64,000 nucleotides of DNA from positions 62,001 through 126,000 of the forward strand of contig CAWELU010000057.1 of NCBI GenBank assembly GCA_963809965.1, given 5' to 3'. This stretch comes from CAIWHR01 sp963809965. Lineage in GTDB: Bacteria > Pseudomonadota > Gammaproteobacteria > Burkholderiales > Casimicrobiaceae. The position numbers were made by a program, and so were the translations under genes. Of this stretch, positions 52,528 through 62,568 are shown piece by piece. Position 1 is the stretch's first letter, and every line of letters starts with the position of its first letter. The notes under the pieces were generated by a model. It was not told the origin of the DNA, did not search any database, and worked only from the letters and a program-made list of their open reading frames with translations.

Positions 52528-53316
52528 ATGTTCGAGGCTCTGCGCAGATGGCGGCGCGAGCGCGTGTTGAAGCGCGCCGCAATTCCCGACGCCCTTTGGC
52601 GCGAGGCGGTGTCTGCCCTGCCGTTCCTCGCACTCTATACCGACGACGAGCTCGCGCGGCTGCGCACGCAGGTGGTCCTGTTCCTCGACGGGAAGGCGAT
52701 CGTCGGCGCGCGAGGCCATGTCGTGACGCCGCTGCAGCGGGTGATCATCGCACTTCAGGCGTGCGTATTGGTGCTCAATCTCGACCTCTCCTGGTACGAC
52801 GGCTGGGAAAACGTGATCGTGTATCCCGACGAGTTCGTTCCCGGCTGGGAGTGGGAGGACGAGGCCGGAGTCGTCCACCGCAACGCAGATGCGCTCGCCG
52901 GAGAGGCGATGCCGGGGGGGCCGGTCGTGCTGTCGTGGCCCGATGTCGAGGCGAGCGCCGATTGGGAAGCCGCGGGCATGAACCTCGTCATCCACGAGTT
53001 CGCGCACAAGATCGACATGGTAAGCGGCGAGGCCAACGGCTGCCCGCCGCTGCCGGCGACGATCTCGCCACTCACGTGGCAAACCGAGCTCGTTGCCGCG
53101 TTCGAGGATTTCAGCGCGCGCGTCGACCGCGGCGAGTACACCGACATCGATCCCTATGCCGCCGAGAGCCCGGCCGAGTTCTTCGCGGTGCTCTCGGAGG
53201 TATTCTTCTCCGACCCGGCGCTGCTGAAACGCGACTACCCCGATGTCTATCGGCAGTTCACGCTGTTCTATCGCCAGGATCCGGCGGCGCGTGCGGGGGA
53301 ACGACTGGAAGTCTAG
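52528..53316 (+). CDS. mtfA: MtfA-type zinc metallopeptidase
   Basis: 262 residues. The zinc site is LVIHEFAHKIDM (HExxH) with the downstream Glu in SPAEFFAVLSEVFF as third ligand. NVIVYPDEFVPGWEWEDEAG is the family signature preceding it. E. coli MtfA binds and inactivates the glucose repressor Mlc and has aminopeptidase activity. It lies 24 bases after rmuC, possibly in one unit. The regulatory partner in betaproteobacteria is unknown. Confidence 0.92.
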   Translation: MFEALRRWRRERVLKRAAIPDALWREAVSALPFLALYTDDELARLRTQVVLFLDGKAIVGARGHVVTPLQRVIIALQACVLVLNLDLSWYDGWENVIVYPDEFVPGWEWEDEAGVVHRNADALAGEAMPGGPVVLSWPDVEASADWEAAGMNLVIHEFAHKIDMVSGEANGCPPLPATISPLTWQTELVAAFEDFSARVDRGEYTDIDPYAAESPAEFFAVLSEVFFSDPALLKRDYPDVYRQFTLFYRQDPAARAGERLEV

Positions 53317-53461
53317 CCGCGAGCTGCGGATTGAATTTTCGCGATTGCGGCGTATCCTATGCGCCGACGGAAGCGCCGCGCGCAATTCGGCGCTGCCGCA
53401 CCCAACCGGGGAACCCTACGCGCGGCCACAGGTCCGCGTTATTCGACCTTCAGGAGGCCAA

Positions 53462-53710
53462 ATGCAAATCAGGAAGACCGCGCTTTTCATTGCGACGCTG
53501 TTCGCCGCCGGCACGGCGTTCGCGTTCCATTGTCCGCAGGAGATGAAGAAGATCGACGATGCGATGGCGAAGAATCCGAAGCTCACCGCGGCGCAGATGG
53601 ACGAGGTGAAGAAATACCGCGCCGAGGGCGAGGCGCTGCACAAGGCCGGCAAGCACCAGGAGTCCGTGGACACGCTGGCCAAGGCCGAGAAGATCCTCGA
53701 CATCAAGTAA
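53462..53710 (+). CDS. Small exported helical protein
   Basis: 82 residues. A clean signal peptide (MQIRKTALFIATLFAAGTAF, cleavage after AFA) precedes ~60 residues of charged helix (MKKIDDAMAKNPKLTAAQMD). One Cys follows the cleavage site (FHCPQEM) but without a lipobox. GGAGG lies four bases before the ATG, a strong ribosome-binding site. Similar small periplasmic proteins occur in betaproteobacteria with no known function. Its gene is followed by the 53798-53878 hairpin element. Confidence 0.75.
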   Translation: MQIRKTALFIATLFAAGTAFAFHCPQEMKKIDDAMAKNPKLTAAQMDEVKKYRAEGEALHKAGKHQESVDTLAKAEKILDIK

Positions 53711-53797
53711 CGATCGACTGCGTCAACGCCCTGCACCGGCGCGGCATCCCCGCGCCGGTTTCCTTACCATTCAGTGCGCAGTGCGGCGCGCAATGGG

Positions 53798-53878
53798 GAT
53801 GCGGGGGAGTCCGGGGCGGGTACCCGCTCGATGCCACGGTTGGCGGCACCCTGAGCCTGCCCCAGACGCCCCCGCATC
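53798..53878. repeat. Hairpin repeat sharing its core with the 5987-6148 palindrome
   Basis: Arms 53798-53820 and 53856-53878 (23 bases each) pair except at two positions. The 35-base loop 53821-53855 equals the reverse complement of 6012-6046 at 33 positions, including GCCACGGTTGGCGGCACC. The arms are unlike those of the other copy, yet each copy keeps its own arms complementary. It sits between two convergent genes. Confidence 0.8.
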
Positions 53879-53899
53879 GCCAACCCGGCACCCCGGCCA

Positions 53900-54796
53900 T
53901 CAACGGGCCGCGCGCGCGAGCAGCACCACCGCAACGAGGATCAGCGCGCCCCCGGCGAGTTGAATCGGGGCGATCGTCTCGCCAAGAACGATTGCGGCGA
54001 GCGTCACCGTGACGAGCGGTTCGACCGTCGACAAGGTCGATGCGCGCGTCGGGCCGATGCGCTCGAGGCCCGCGAAATACAGCGTGATCGCAGCGACGGT
54101 CGAGACCAGCGCGATCCCAACGACAGCGGCCCAGCCGGCTGGGGTCTGCGGCCACTGCGGACCGCGAACGAGGGCCGCGGCGACGAAAACGGCAGCGGCG
54201 CTGGCGATCACGACCGTGCTCATTGCGAGCGGCGGCGCGTGCCGCCCGAGCAACGCACCGACGATGATATAGATCGAGTAGAACGTCGCCGCGGCGAGCG
54301 CGAACCCGATGCCCGCTGCGGCGCTGGCGGTGTGCGCAGAAGCGACGGGCGCGCTCAACGCCGGCGCAACGGTCAGTGTCGTGCCGGCCAACGCCAGCAC
54401 CAGCGCGAAGAGTTTGGCCGCGTTCAATCGCTCGTGCAGGAAGGCCGCAGCGAGCAGCGCGACCAGCGCGGGATGCAGGTAGAGCAGCAGCGCCACCAGG
54501 CCGGCTGGCGCCAGCGTCAGCGCGGTGAAAAAGGAAAACGCCTGACCGCCGTAACCGAGCGCGCCCAATCCGATAAGTCCGGCGAGGGTCGTTCCCCGCG
54601 GCAACGCTACCCCTCGCGCATGTGCGATTGCCAGCATCGCCGCCGCCGCGATCGCGAACCGCAGGGCCAGCAGCGTTGGCGTATCGACTCCGGATGCGTA
54701 CGCGAAACGCGCGAGAATCGCCATCGCGCCGAACGCAGCGGCGGACACGATGACGAAGGCGAAGCCGGCGCGCACGCCACGGGCCGCTCCGCTCAC
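53900..54796 (-). CDS. EamA/DMT-family transporter
   Basis: 298 residues with ten hydrophobic helices in two EamA repeats (about 10-140 and 155-290), the standard drug/metabolite transporter topology. GLERIGPTRASTLSTVEPLV is the conserved region before helix 9. It starts at GTG 54796, 12 bases after the mog stop, so it is likely co-transcribed with mog and darP. Substrate unknown. Confidence 0.87.
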   Translation of the reverse strand: MSGAARGVRAGFAFVIVSAAAFGAMAILARFAYASGVDTPTLLALRFAIAAAAMLAIAHARGVALPRGTTLAGLIGLGALGYGGQAFSFFTALTLAPAGLVALLLYLHPALVALLAAAFLHERLNAAKLFALVLALAGTTLTVAPALSAPVASAHTASAAAGIGFALAAATFYSIYIIVGALLGRHAPPLAMSTVVIASAAAVFVAAALVRGPQWPQTPAGWAAVVGIALVSTVAAITLYFAGLERIGPTRASTLSTVEPLVTVTLAAIVLGETIAPIQLAGGALILVAVVLLARAAR

Positions 54797-54808
54797 TTCG
54801 TCAGGTCC

Positions 54809-55393
54809 TCACTTCTTCGTGCCCTCGATACCCTGCGTCGCCGCCGATCGCTGCGCCGACTTCGGCCGGAACGCCTTGCAGACTTCGTCGTTCGTCTCGA
54901 TGTACGGGCCGCCGATCAGATCGACGCAATAGGGCACGGCGGGGAAGACGCCGTCGAGTGTTTCCTTGATGGCTTTCGGCTGGCCGGGAAGATTCAGGAT
55001 CAGCGCGCGGCCGCGGACGACGCCGACCTGCCGCGACAGGATCGCGGTGGGCACGTACTTGAGGCTGACCTGGCGCATCTGTTCGCCGAAGCCGGGCAAG
55101 ACCTTGTGGGCAATGGCGAGCGTAGCTTCCGGCGTGACGTCACGTGGCGCCGGACCCGTGCCGCCGGTGGTCAGCACCAGGTGGCACCCGGCACTGTCGA
55201 CGAGCTCGACCAGCGTGCGCTCGATGACCGCCTGCTCGTCGGGGATGAGCCGCGTTTCGAACCGCCAGGGCGAGCGCAAGGCGGCGGCGAACCATTCGGT
55301 GAGTCCGGGGATGCCCTGGTCCACGTAGACGCCGGCGGAGGCGCGGTCGGAGATCGACACGAGGCCGATCAGCAGCAGGTCGGATGCGTTCAT
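54809..55393 (-). CDS. mog: Molybdopterin adenylyltransferase Mog
   Basis: 194 residues. It opens LLLIGLVSISDRASAGVYVD and has the MPT-binding motif LVLTTGGTGPAPRDVTPEA followed by PGFGEQMR, and ILNLPGQPKAIKE. Mog adenylates molybdopterin before molybdate insertion, a need for nitrate reductase and for hydroxybenzoyl-CoA reductase of phenol degraders. Its ATG overlaps the darP stop by four bases. The gene is intact. Confidence 0.94.
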   Translation of the reverse strand: MNASDLLLIGLVSISDRASAGVYVDQGIPGLTEWFAAALRSPWRFETRLIPDEQAVIERTLVELVDSAGCHLVLTTGGTGPAPRDVTPEATLAIAHKVLPGFGEQMRQVSLKYVPTAILSRQVGVVRGRALILNLPGQPKAIKETLDGVFPAVPYCVDLIGGPYIETNDEVCKAFRPKSAQRSAATQGIEGTKK

Positions 55394-55998
55394 CGTGTCG
55401 TGTCGAGAGCTTTCAAGGTGCGAAACAACTCGCGAAAGGCGTGGGGTGGAGCACCATGGGCGCGTTCGTCCCGCGAGCGCGCGATCAGCGAGCGCAACCG
55501 CGCGCGGTCGAGTCGCGGGTACTCGACCGCGAGCGCATCGAGCGCATCCGCCTCCGCCAACAGCCGCTCGCGCCAGCGTTCGAGGGCTTGCTGCCTGGCG
55601 ACGTCGACATCATGACCGTGCGCCCATGCGTCGAGCCGCGCGCGGATCGGTTCGGGGTCGACCTCGCGCATCAGCTTGCCCACGTATTGCAGCGCCCGTT
55701 TACGCCCGCCCCATGCCGTGACCGAACGCGCATCCCGGATCGCCTCGACCAGGCGCTCGGGCAGCGCCACGTCGGCCGCGAGCTCGTCGAGCCGCTTCGG
55801 GTCGAGCTCGACCAGCGCCACACCGAGGTCCTGCAGCGCGTGCATCTGCGCCTTGCGCCGGGTTTTCGATGGCGTTTCCGCGCCGTTGGCGGGAAGCGGC
55901 GGATGGGCATTCGCATCCGTGGGGGATGGCTGGCGCCGTTCGGGGTCGAACCGGGACATCGTCGGGGCGGGTTCCTGGGGGGAAGCGGCGGGCGGCAT
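55390..55998 (-). CDS. darP: Ribosome-associated protein DarP (YjgA)
   Basis: About 190-202 residues depending on start; MSRFDPERRQ (55959) is a likelier start than 55998 because the first 13 residues are Pro/Ala-rich. SKTRRKAQMHALQDLGVALV and LPERLVEAIRDARSVTAWGG with RKRALQYVGKLMREVD are the DUF615 hallmarks. DarP promotes 50S subunit maturation. It is divergent from pmbA, a conserved pair, and coupled to mog by overlap. Confidence 0.94.
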   Translation of the reverse strand: MPPAASPQEPAPTMSRFDPERRQPSPTDANAHPPLPANGAETPSKTRRKAQMHALQDLGVALVELDPKRLDELAADVALPERLVEAIRDARSVTAWGGRKRALQYVGKLMREVDPEPIRARLDAWAHGHDVDVARQQALERWRERLLAEADALDALAVEYPRLDRARLRSLIARSRDERAHGAPPHAFRELFRTLKALDTTR

Positions 55999-56083
55999 TG
56001 CGTCGAGGGCCGTTTGCTATCATAACCGAGCGTTGTCGTGCGGACCGGTTCCCGCGCGATTCGCTCGCCCCCAGAGTCCGTCG

Positions 56084-57496
56084 ATGACCGCCCTCACCGA
56101 ATCCGCTTACCATCTTTCCCGACGCGGTGTCCCGACCGATCCGGCGCATGCCGGCGCGGATCGTTTCCCGTTGCCCACGGCCGAGATCGAGCGCGTAGCC
56201 GAGGCGGTGCTGGCGGCGGCAACGGCCGGCGGGGCAACGGCGGCGGAGACCGAAGTCTCGCAGGCGGTCGGGCAGAGCGTTACCGTGCGCAAGGGGGAGG
56301 TCGAGACGATCGCCTACAACCGCGACAAGGGGATTGCGGTCACTGTCTACCTCGGCCAGCGCCGCGGCCACGCCAGCACGGCGGACTTCGCCCCGGAAGC
56401 GATACAGGCAACCGTCGACAAGGCGCTCGCCATAGCACGGTACACCGCCGAGGACGTGGCGGCGGGTCTCGCCGACCCCGAGCGTCTGGCGCGCAGCTTT
56501 CCCGATCTCGACCTGTATCACCCCTGGGACCTCGCGGTGGACGACGCGATCGTGCTCGGACGCGAGGCGGAGGCTGCCGCGCTCGCCGTCGATCGCCGGC
56601 TCACCAACACCGACGGTTCCACCGTCGCCTGGAACGCTTCGGAGTTCAAGTATGCAAACACGAATGGCTTCCTTGGCGGCTATCGCAGCACGCGCCACCA
56701 CATCGACTGCTCGGTGATCGGCGATCCCGGCAACGACGGCGCCATGCAGCGGGATTACTGGTACTCCGCGGCACGTGCTCCCGCGGATCTGCAGGCGGCG
56801 GCGGCCGTTGGGCGGGTGGCCGGCGAGCGGACCATGCGGCGATTGAATGCCCGCAAGCTCGGCACGATCGAATGTCCCGTCCTGTTCGAAGCGCCCGAGG
56901 CCGCGGACCTCATCGGCTTCTTCGTGGCCGCGGTTTCCGGAGGCTCGCTGTACCGCAAGTCGTCGTTCCTGCTCGATTCGCTTGGCTCCCGCGTGTTCGT
57001 GCCGGCGGTGTCGATCCGCGAAGAGCCACACCTGCCACGTGGACGCGGCAGCGCGCCGTTCGACAACGAAGGAGTGGCGACCGCGCCACGCGACGTGGTG
57101 CGGGACGGCGTGGTGCAGGGTTACTTTCTGGGCAGCTACTCGGCGCGCAAGCTCGGGATGGCGACGACCGGCAACGCTGGCGGCAGCCACAACCTCGTCG
57201 TCGCGCATGGCGGCGAAGATCTGGCGGGACTTTGCCAGCGGATGGGACGGGGATTGCTCGTGACCGAGCAACTCGGCCACGGCGTCAATCCGGTGACCGG
57301 CGACTATTCGCGCGGGGCGGCCGGATTCTGGATCGAGGGCGGCGAACTCGCGTATCCGGTCGAGGAAATCACGATCGCCGGCAACCTCAAGGACATGTTC
57401 CAGGGCATCCTCGCCGTCGGTAGGGACGTCGACCGTCGGGGATCGCGCCTCACTGGCTCGATCCTCGTGGACCGGATGACGGTCGCGGGCCACTGA
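56084..57496 (+). CDS. pmbA: Metalloprotease PmbA (TldE)
   Basis: 470 residues. VTVRKGEVETIAYNRDKGIA and GQRRGHASTADF mark the N-terminal domain; GSLYRKSSFLLDSLG, FDNEGVATAPRDVV and TTGNAGGSHNLVV are C-terminal signatures. With TldD it matures or degrades peptides such as microcin B17 and CcdA. PmbA lacks its own zinc motif, as here. The ATG at 56084 starts MTALTESAYHLS. tldD is not in the window. Confidence 0.95.
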   Translation: MTALTESAYHLSRRGVPTDPAHAGADRFPLPTAEIERVAEAVLAAATAGGATAAETEVSQAVGQSVTVRKGEVETIAYNRDKGIAVTVYLGQRRGHASTADFAPEAIQATVDKALAIARYTAEDVAAGLADPERLARSFPDLDLYHPWDLAVDDAIVLGREAEAAALAVDRRLTNTDGSTVAWNASEFKYANTNGFLGGYRSTRHHIDCSVIGDPGNDGAMQRDYWYSAARAPADLQAAAAVGRVAGERTMRRLNARKLGTIECPVLFEAPEAADLIGFFVAAVSGGSLYRKSSFLLDSLGSRVFVPAVSIREEPHLPRGRGSAPFDNEGVATAPRDVVRDGVVQGYFLGSYSARKLGMATTGNAGGSHNLVVAHGGEDLAGLCQRMGRGLLVTEQLGHGVNPVTGDYSRGAAGFWIEGGELAYPVEEITIAGNLKDMFQGILAVGRDVDRRGSRLTGSILVDRMTVAGH

Positions 57497-57603
57497 TGGC
57501 GGGCGCGGTCGGCCTCGTGTCCCGCAGCGGCCGACGTTCGTGTCTGCGCGCGTGCATGGCGACGATTGCACCGCGTGCTGCCGATACGGGACATTGAGCG
57601 ACG

Positions 57604-59238
57604 ATGTTCGAGCCCGTGCTCAATTGGCTGCGATCGTTCAGCGACCCGCTGCGCAGCCCGACGAGCGCGGCGCGCTGGATCGCCGAGCTGCCGGTGTCGG
57701 ACGTCATGGCGGTCCAGAACGAGGCGCTGGAACTCGTCACCGCGTTTCCGGGCGCCCGCACGATCCCGGGTCCCGCCCAGCTTGAAGCGCTGCTGCGCAT
57801 CGATGCGCGGCTCGAGCCGGTCATCGTTCAGTTGACGCAGCAGTACACGACGAACTACCAGAAGAGCACGGGGGTCGAATCGCGTCTATGGCACGCGGTG
57901 TTCGATCTGGTCAAGGCGTTCACTGCGGCCTACAACCTCGCGCTGAAAGCGGGCTATCCGCGCGCGGACAACAAGCGCTGGCGTGCCGTGCTGCCATGGC
58001 TCCTGGTGCGGCTGATGCATTTCAAGGCGCTGGACGGCAAGTTCCGGCTTTTCCGCTATGGCCACTGGATTCCCTCGCAGTGGCGCGACGTGCACGAGCT
58101 CCATGAATTCGCGCGGCAGCGCGGTTGGCAACGGGAGCAGCTGGTATTCGGTGCCGGCGCGTTCGCCCGCCCGGGGGCCAGCGAGGAGGAGGAATACCTG
58201 AAGACGCTGCTGCTGATGCGGCTGGATTCCGGCAATTTCACGCCGGACCAGGTGGAATGGGTGGCCAAGCAGCTCGATGATTGGGCGCCCTCGCTGATGC
58301 TGGTGCCTGCCCCCGTCCGAGAGCACCACGTTCTTCGTCGACCTCTCCGGATCGCAGGGGTTGCGGCGCCAGGATCGCCCGCGCTCGGGCGGCCGGGTGC
58401 TGTTTCTCGATTCGACGCCCGCGTACACGCGGATCGTCGAGCGGATGCGCTGGCTGCCCGAGCACGACGAAGAAATCGCGGCGCCGGGTGAGCTGCCGCC
58501 GCGCGAGCAACGTCTCGTGCTGATGCGCCTCGCGTCGCTGTTCGGCCCCGATGCGATCGCCCATTCGGCCCGTGCCACGCGCCACGTGGCCGACGACAAT
58601 GTCCGCGTCGTCGTCGGGCTGCAGGCGCTCACGCGCGCGATCGCCGAGGTCGAACGCCTGCCGGACGCCGGCGCGCACGCGGGCGGTGGCCACGAGCTTC
58701 GACGAAGTCACCGAAATGGTCCACCCGAGCGTCGGTCCCGACTCGATCGCGCGCCGGATACGCGGGTCGGTCTGGAAGATGGAGGATCGCAGCGACTCCG
58801 GCTGCCGGCTGACCGCGCCCGGCCGGGAGGCGCCGTCGACGCTGGGGGAAATCCTGGCGCTGCGCGACGGCGAAGCGTGGTCGCTCGCGGTTGTCCGGCG
58901 GATACAGCGCCACCAGGTCGACGAGGTGACGATCGGTATCGAGATCATCGGCCGGCGGCTGGTCCGGGTCCTCCTGCGGAGCTGGGTCGACGCCGAGCGA
59001 CCCGGGACGCGCCGGCGCGGACCGTCCGTTCTTCGGGGTCTACCTCCCGGCCCATCCGGAAAACCGCCAGTCGGCGCAGCGAAGCCTGATCGGTCCGGAC
59101 GACAAGTTCGTCCAGGGCGGCATGATCGAGCTCGACACCGGCAACGCGCGCTACCTCATCCGGCTCACGCAGACGCTGGAGCGCCAGGCGGGCTGGGCAT
59201 GGGTGCTGTTTTCGGCCGTGCGCAAGCTCTCCGCGTGA
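57604..59238 (+). CDS. PilZ-like domain protein of unknown function (three frame breaks)
   Basis: 543 residues once three extra bases (near 58316, 58681 and 59010) are removed. The first ~230 residues are helical with Trp/Tyr-rich stretches (MFEPVLNWLRSFSDPLRSP, TTNYQKSTGVESRLWHAVF), then FLDSTPAYTRIVERMRWLP. Near residue 380 RRIRGSVWKMEDRSDSG fits the PilZ pattern of Arg residues followed by DxSxxG, then beta strands (LAVVRRIQRHQVDEVTIGI) and a conserved tail RYLIRLTQTLERQAGWAW. This suggests c-di-GMP binding. I do not recognise a named family and no partner gene is adjacent. Confidence 0.65.
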
Positions 59239-59427
59239 CATCGGGGCCCTACCCGGAGGCGGCCGCAATTCCCTCTCGCCGGACCCCGGGAATTCGGATA
59301 GAATTCTCGGCCAGCAGCAGCGGACCTGGTGGCGGACGCAGACTCGCAATTGCCTGACGATCCCGCGGCACCTGTCGGATGCGGCAATCGTCGGCTAGCC
59401 CGACTTCATCGTCCAGAGGAGATCCTG

Positions 59428-60532
59428 ATGGAACGTCGTTCCTTCCTGAAAAACACGGGCTTGGCCGGCATTCTGGCGGCCGGGTCGGCGCCGGCGTTCG
59501 CGCAGGCCCCGCCCACCGTCAAGTGGCGTTGCGCGTCGAGCTTTCCGAAGTCGCTCGACACGATCTACGGTGCCGCGGAAGTCGCGGCCAAGACCGTCAA
59601 CGACGTCACCGGCGGCAAGTTCCAGATCCAGGTGTTCGCCGCGGGCGAAATCGTTCCGGGCCTGCAGGTCGCCGACGCCGTGCAGACCGGCACGGTCGAG
59701 TGCGGCCACACGGCGCCGTACTACTACGTCGGCAAGGATCCGACGTTCGCCTTCGGCACGGCCATCCCGTTCGGGCTCAACCAGCGCCAGTACGACGCGT
59801 GGTGGTACTTCGGCGGCGGCGAGCAGCTCTACAACGAGTTCCTGAAGTCCTACGGCATCACGTCGATCCTGTGCGGCAACACCGGCGCGCAGATGGGCGG
59901 CTGGTACCGCAAGGAGATCAAGACCGTCGCCGACCTGAAGGGGCTCAAGTATCCGCATCGGGGGCTTCGCGGGCCAGGTGCTGACGAAGCTCGGCGTCGT
60001 GCCGCAGCAGATCGCCGGCGGCGACATCTACCCGGCGCTGGAGAAGGGCACGATCGACGCGGCCGAGTGGGTCGGCCCGTACGACGACGAGAAGCTCGGC
60101 TTCAACAAGGTCGCCAAGTTCTACTACTACCCGGGCTGGTGGGAAGGCGGTCCCGCGTTGCACTACTTCTGCAACACGAAGTCGTACGACGCGCTGCCGG
60201 CCGAGTTCAAGGCCGCGCTGCGCGCCGGCTGCGCCGAGGGCAATACCTACATGATGGCGAAGTACGACGCGCAGAACCCGGCGGCGCTGCGGCGGCTGGT
60301 GGCCGGCGGCACGCAACTGCGGCCGTTCTCGAAGGCGATCATGGACGCGTGCTACGCCGCCGCGATGGAGGTCTACGCCGAGACCTCCGCGAAGAACGCC
60401 AACTTCAAGAAACTCTACGACAACCTGTCGGCGTTCCAGAAGGACCAGATCCTCTGGTTCCGCGTCACCGAGAACACGTTCGACAACTACATGGCTTCGG
60501 CCGGCCAGGCGGCAGGCGCGGCGAAGAAATAG
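59428..60532 (+). CDS. dctP: TRAP transporter solute receptor DctP, Tat-type signal (one frame break)
   Basis: 367 residues after removing one extra base near 59956 (LKYRIGGFAGQV is then continuous). N-terminus MERRSFLKNTGLAGILAAG is a twin-arginine signal cleaved after AFA. Receptor motifs: WRCASSFPKSLDTIYGAAE, GTVECGHTAPYYYVGKDP and AGGDIYPALEKGTIDAAEWV (the conserved Arg/Glu-type ligand region). The group is that of TRAP receptors for mannitol/chloroaromatic or 2-oxo acids. AGAGGAG lies upstream of the ATG. The permease genes are on the opposite strand and converge on it, an unusual layout. Confidence 0.88.
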
Positions 60533-60557
60533 CGCCGCCGCCCGCGTTCCGACGCGA

Positions 60558-60584
60558 ACAAGCCCCGCTGCCCGCGGGGCTTGT
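60558..60584. terminator. Bidirectional terminator between dctP and dctM
   Basis: Perfect 11-bp stem ACAAGCCCCGC / GCGGGGCTTGT with a 5-base loop, between two convergent stops. T-rich ends are short on both sides. Confidence 0.75.
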
Positions 60585-60635
60585 CCTTTCGCGGACCCCA
60601 TTTCGCCGGAACGCGCGTCGTCGGCGGTCGCGCCG

Positions 60636-62416
60636 CTACTTCGCCTTGAACGCATCCTGCAGGTCGGCGCCGGCCTTGTCGGCATCCTCCTGCTGCTGGA
60701 AGGCCTTCTCGAGCGGGTCGGCCGCCGCGCCCGACTTCTCGGCGTCCTTGCCATCCGCTGCCGGCGGCTCCGCATCGGGTGCGAGCGGGTCCGACGACGG
60801 AATGTCGATCTCGATCTTCGTCGGGTCGACGGTCGGCGCGTCGCTCTTGTAGACCATCACCATCTGCGGGAACAGGATGACGAGCCCGATCATGATCACC
60901 TGGATGATCACGTAGGGCACCGCGCCCCAGTAGATCTGCATCGTCGTGACCGGCGCCATGATCTTGCCGCTGAGCTTGTCGAGGTACTCCTTGGCCGGCG
61001 CGACGCTGCGCAGGTAGAACAGCGCGAAGCCGAACGGCGGATGCATGAACGACGTCTGCATGTTGACGGCCAGCAGCACGCCGAACCAGATCAGGTCGAT
61101 GCCGAGCTTCTCGGCGACCGGCCCGAGCAGCGGCACGACGATGAACGACAGCTCGAAGAAATCGAGGAAGAAGGCCAGCAGGAACACCAGGATGTTGACG
61201 ACGATCAGGAAGCCCAGCGCGCCACCGGGCAGGTCCGACAGCAGGTGCTCGACCCACTTGTGGCCGTCGACGCCGTAGAACGTCAGGCTGAAGACCCGCG
61301 CGCCGACCAGGATGAAGACGACGAACGCGGTCAGCTTCGCGGTCGACTCCATCGCCTGCTTCAGCAGCTTGAAGTCGAGCCGCCGGCGGGCGAGCGCCAT
61401 GATCAGCGCGCCCGACGCGCCCATCGCGCCGCCCTCGGTCGGCGTCGCGACGCCCAGGAAGATCGTGCCGAGCACGAGGAAGATCAGCGCGAGCGGCGGG
61501 ATCAGCACGAACGTTACCCGCTCGGCGATCCGCGACAGCAGGCCCAACTTCAGCACGCGATTGACGACCGAGCGCGAAGAAGGCGACCGCCACCGCGACG
61601 CTCGCGCAGAGCACGATCCGCTCGTCGGTCGCGGTGTCGGGCTTGTATTGATTGAAGTAGAGGTACCAGAATGCGACGCCGGCGGCCACGGCGAGCAGCG
61701 GTGAGGATCGACAGCGAGCGAGTCCCGGGAGAACCGTCCGGCTCGCGGAAGGTGCGCGCCGCCTCGGGCAGGGCCGGAACCCATTCCGGCTTGACGAACG
61801 AGATGAGCACGATGAAGCCGGCGTACAGCCCGGCCAGCACGATGCCCGGAATGAAGGCGCCGGCGTACATGTCGCCCACCGAGCGGCCGAGCTGGTCGGC
61901 CATGATGATCAGCACGAGCGAGGGCGGGATGATCTGCGCGAGCGTGCCCGACGCGGCGATGGTGCCCGAGGCGAGCCGCCGGTCGTAGCCGTAGCGCAGC
62001 ATGATCGGGAGCGAGATCAGGCCCATCGAGATGACGCTCGCCGCCACGACGCCCGTCGTCGCCGCGAGCAGCGCGCCGACGAAGATCACCGCGTACGCGA
62101 GGCCGCCGCGAATCGGTCCGAACAGCTGCCCGATCGTGTCGAGCAGGTCCTCGGCCATCCCGGATCGTTCGAGGATCAGCCCCATGAACGTGAAGAACGG
62201 GATCGCGAGCAGCGTGTCGTTCGACATGATGCCCCACAGCCGCTCGGGCAGCGCGCCGAACAACGACGGCTGCAGCAGGCCCAGCTCGATGCCGATCAGG
62301 CCGAACAGGATGCCGTTCGCCGCGAGCGCGAAGGCGACCGGGTAGCCGAGCAGCAGGAAGACGACCAGCGCCGCGAACATCAGCGGCGCCATGTTGGCGG
62401 CGATGAAGGCGGTCAT
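60636..62416 (-). CDS. dctM: TRAP transporter large permease DctM (two frame breaks)
   Basis: About 592 residues after dropping two extra bases (near 61572 and 61700). It has ~12-14 membrane helices: FAALVVFLLLGYPVAFALAA, IIPPSLVLIIMADQLG and VATPTEGGAMGASGALIMAL are DctM hallmarks. The C-terminal ~65 residues after KSDAPTVDP are acidic and Asp/Pro/Ala-rich, a tail seen in the chloroaromatic/mannitol-type branch. ATG 62416 follows a GAGGAGG site; an identical upstream initiation region 36 bases earlier gives an in-frame alternative. It uses Na+ or H+ gradients to import the ligand handed over by DctP. Confidence 0.88.
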
Positions 62417-62476
62417 GCCTCGGCCTCCTCGACCCTGCGTCAGGGAGCTCATGCCTCGGCCTCCTCGAACCTGCGT
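62413..62476 (-). repeat. Duplicated translation-initiation region of dctM
   Basis: Two 28-base direct repeats (62413-62440 and 62449-62476) differ at one base and are 36 bases apart. Each carries GAGGAGGCCGAGGCATGA, that is a ribosome-binding site and ATG. Because 36 is a multiple of three, the upstream ATG (62452) reads into dctM and would add 12 residues. A partial third copy of the start (GGCATGAGC) ends dctQ. A short hairpin CCCCGC-N7-GCGGGG lies between. Confidence 0.8.
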
Positions 62477-62568
62477 GCGCGGCATCGAAGGGTCGGAGCG
62501 TCGGCCTCCGAAGGCATTCGCTTTGCTGCCGATCCCCGCAAAATGCGCGGGGCCCCTCGTCAGGTAGC

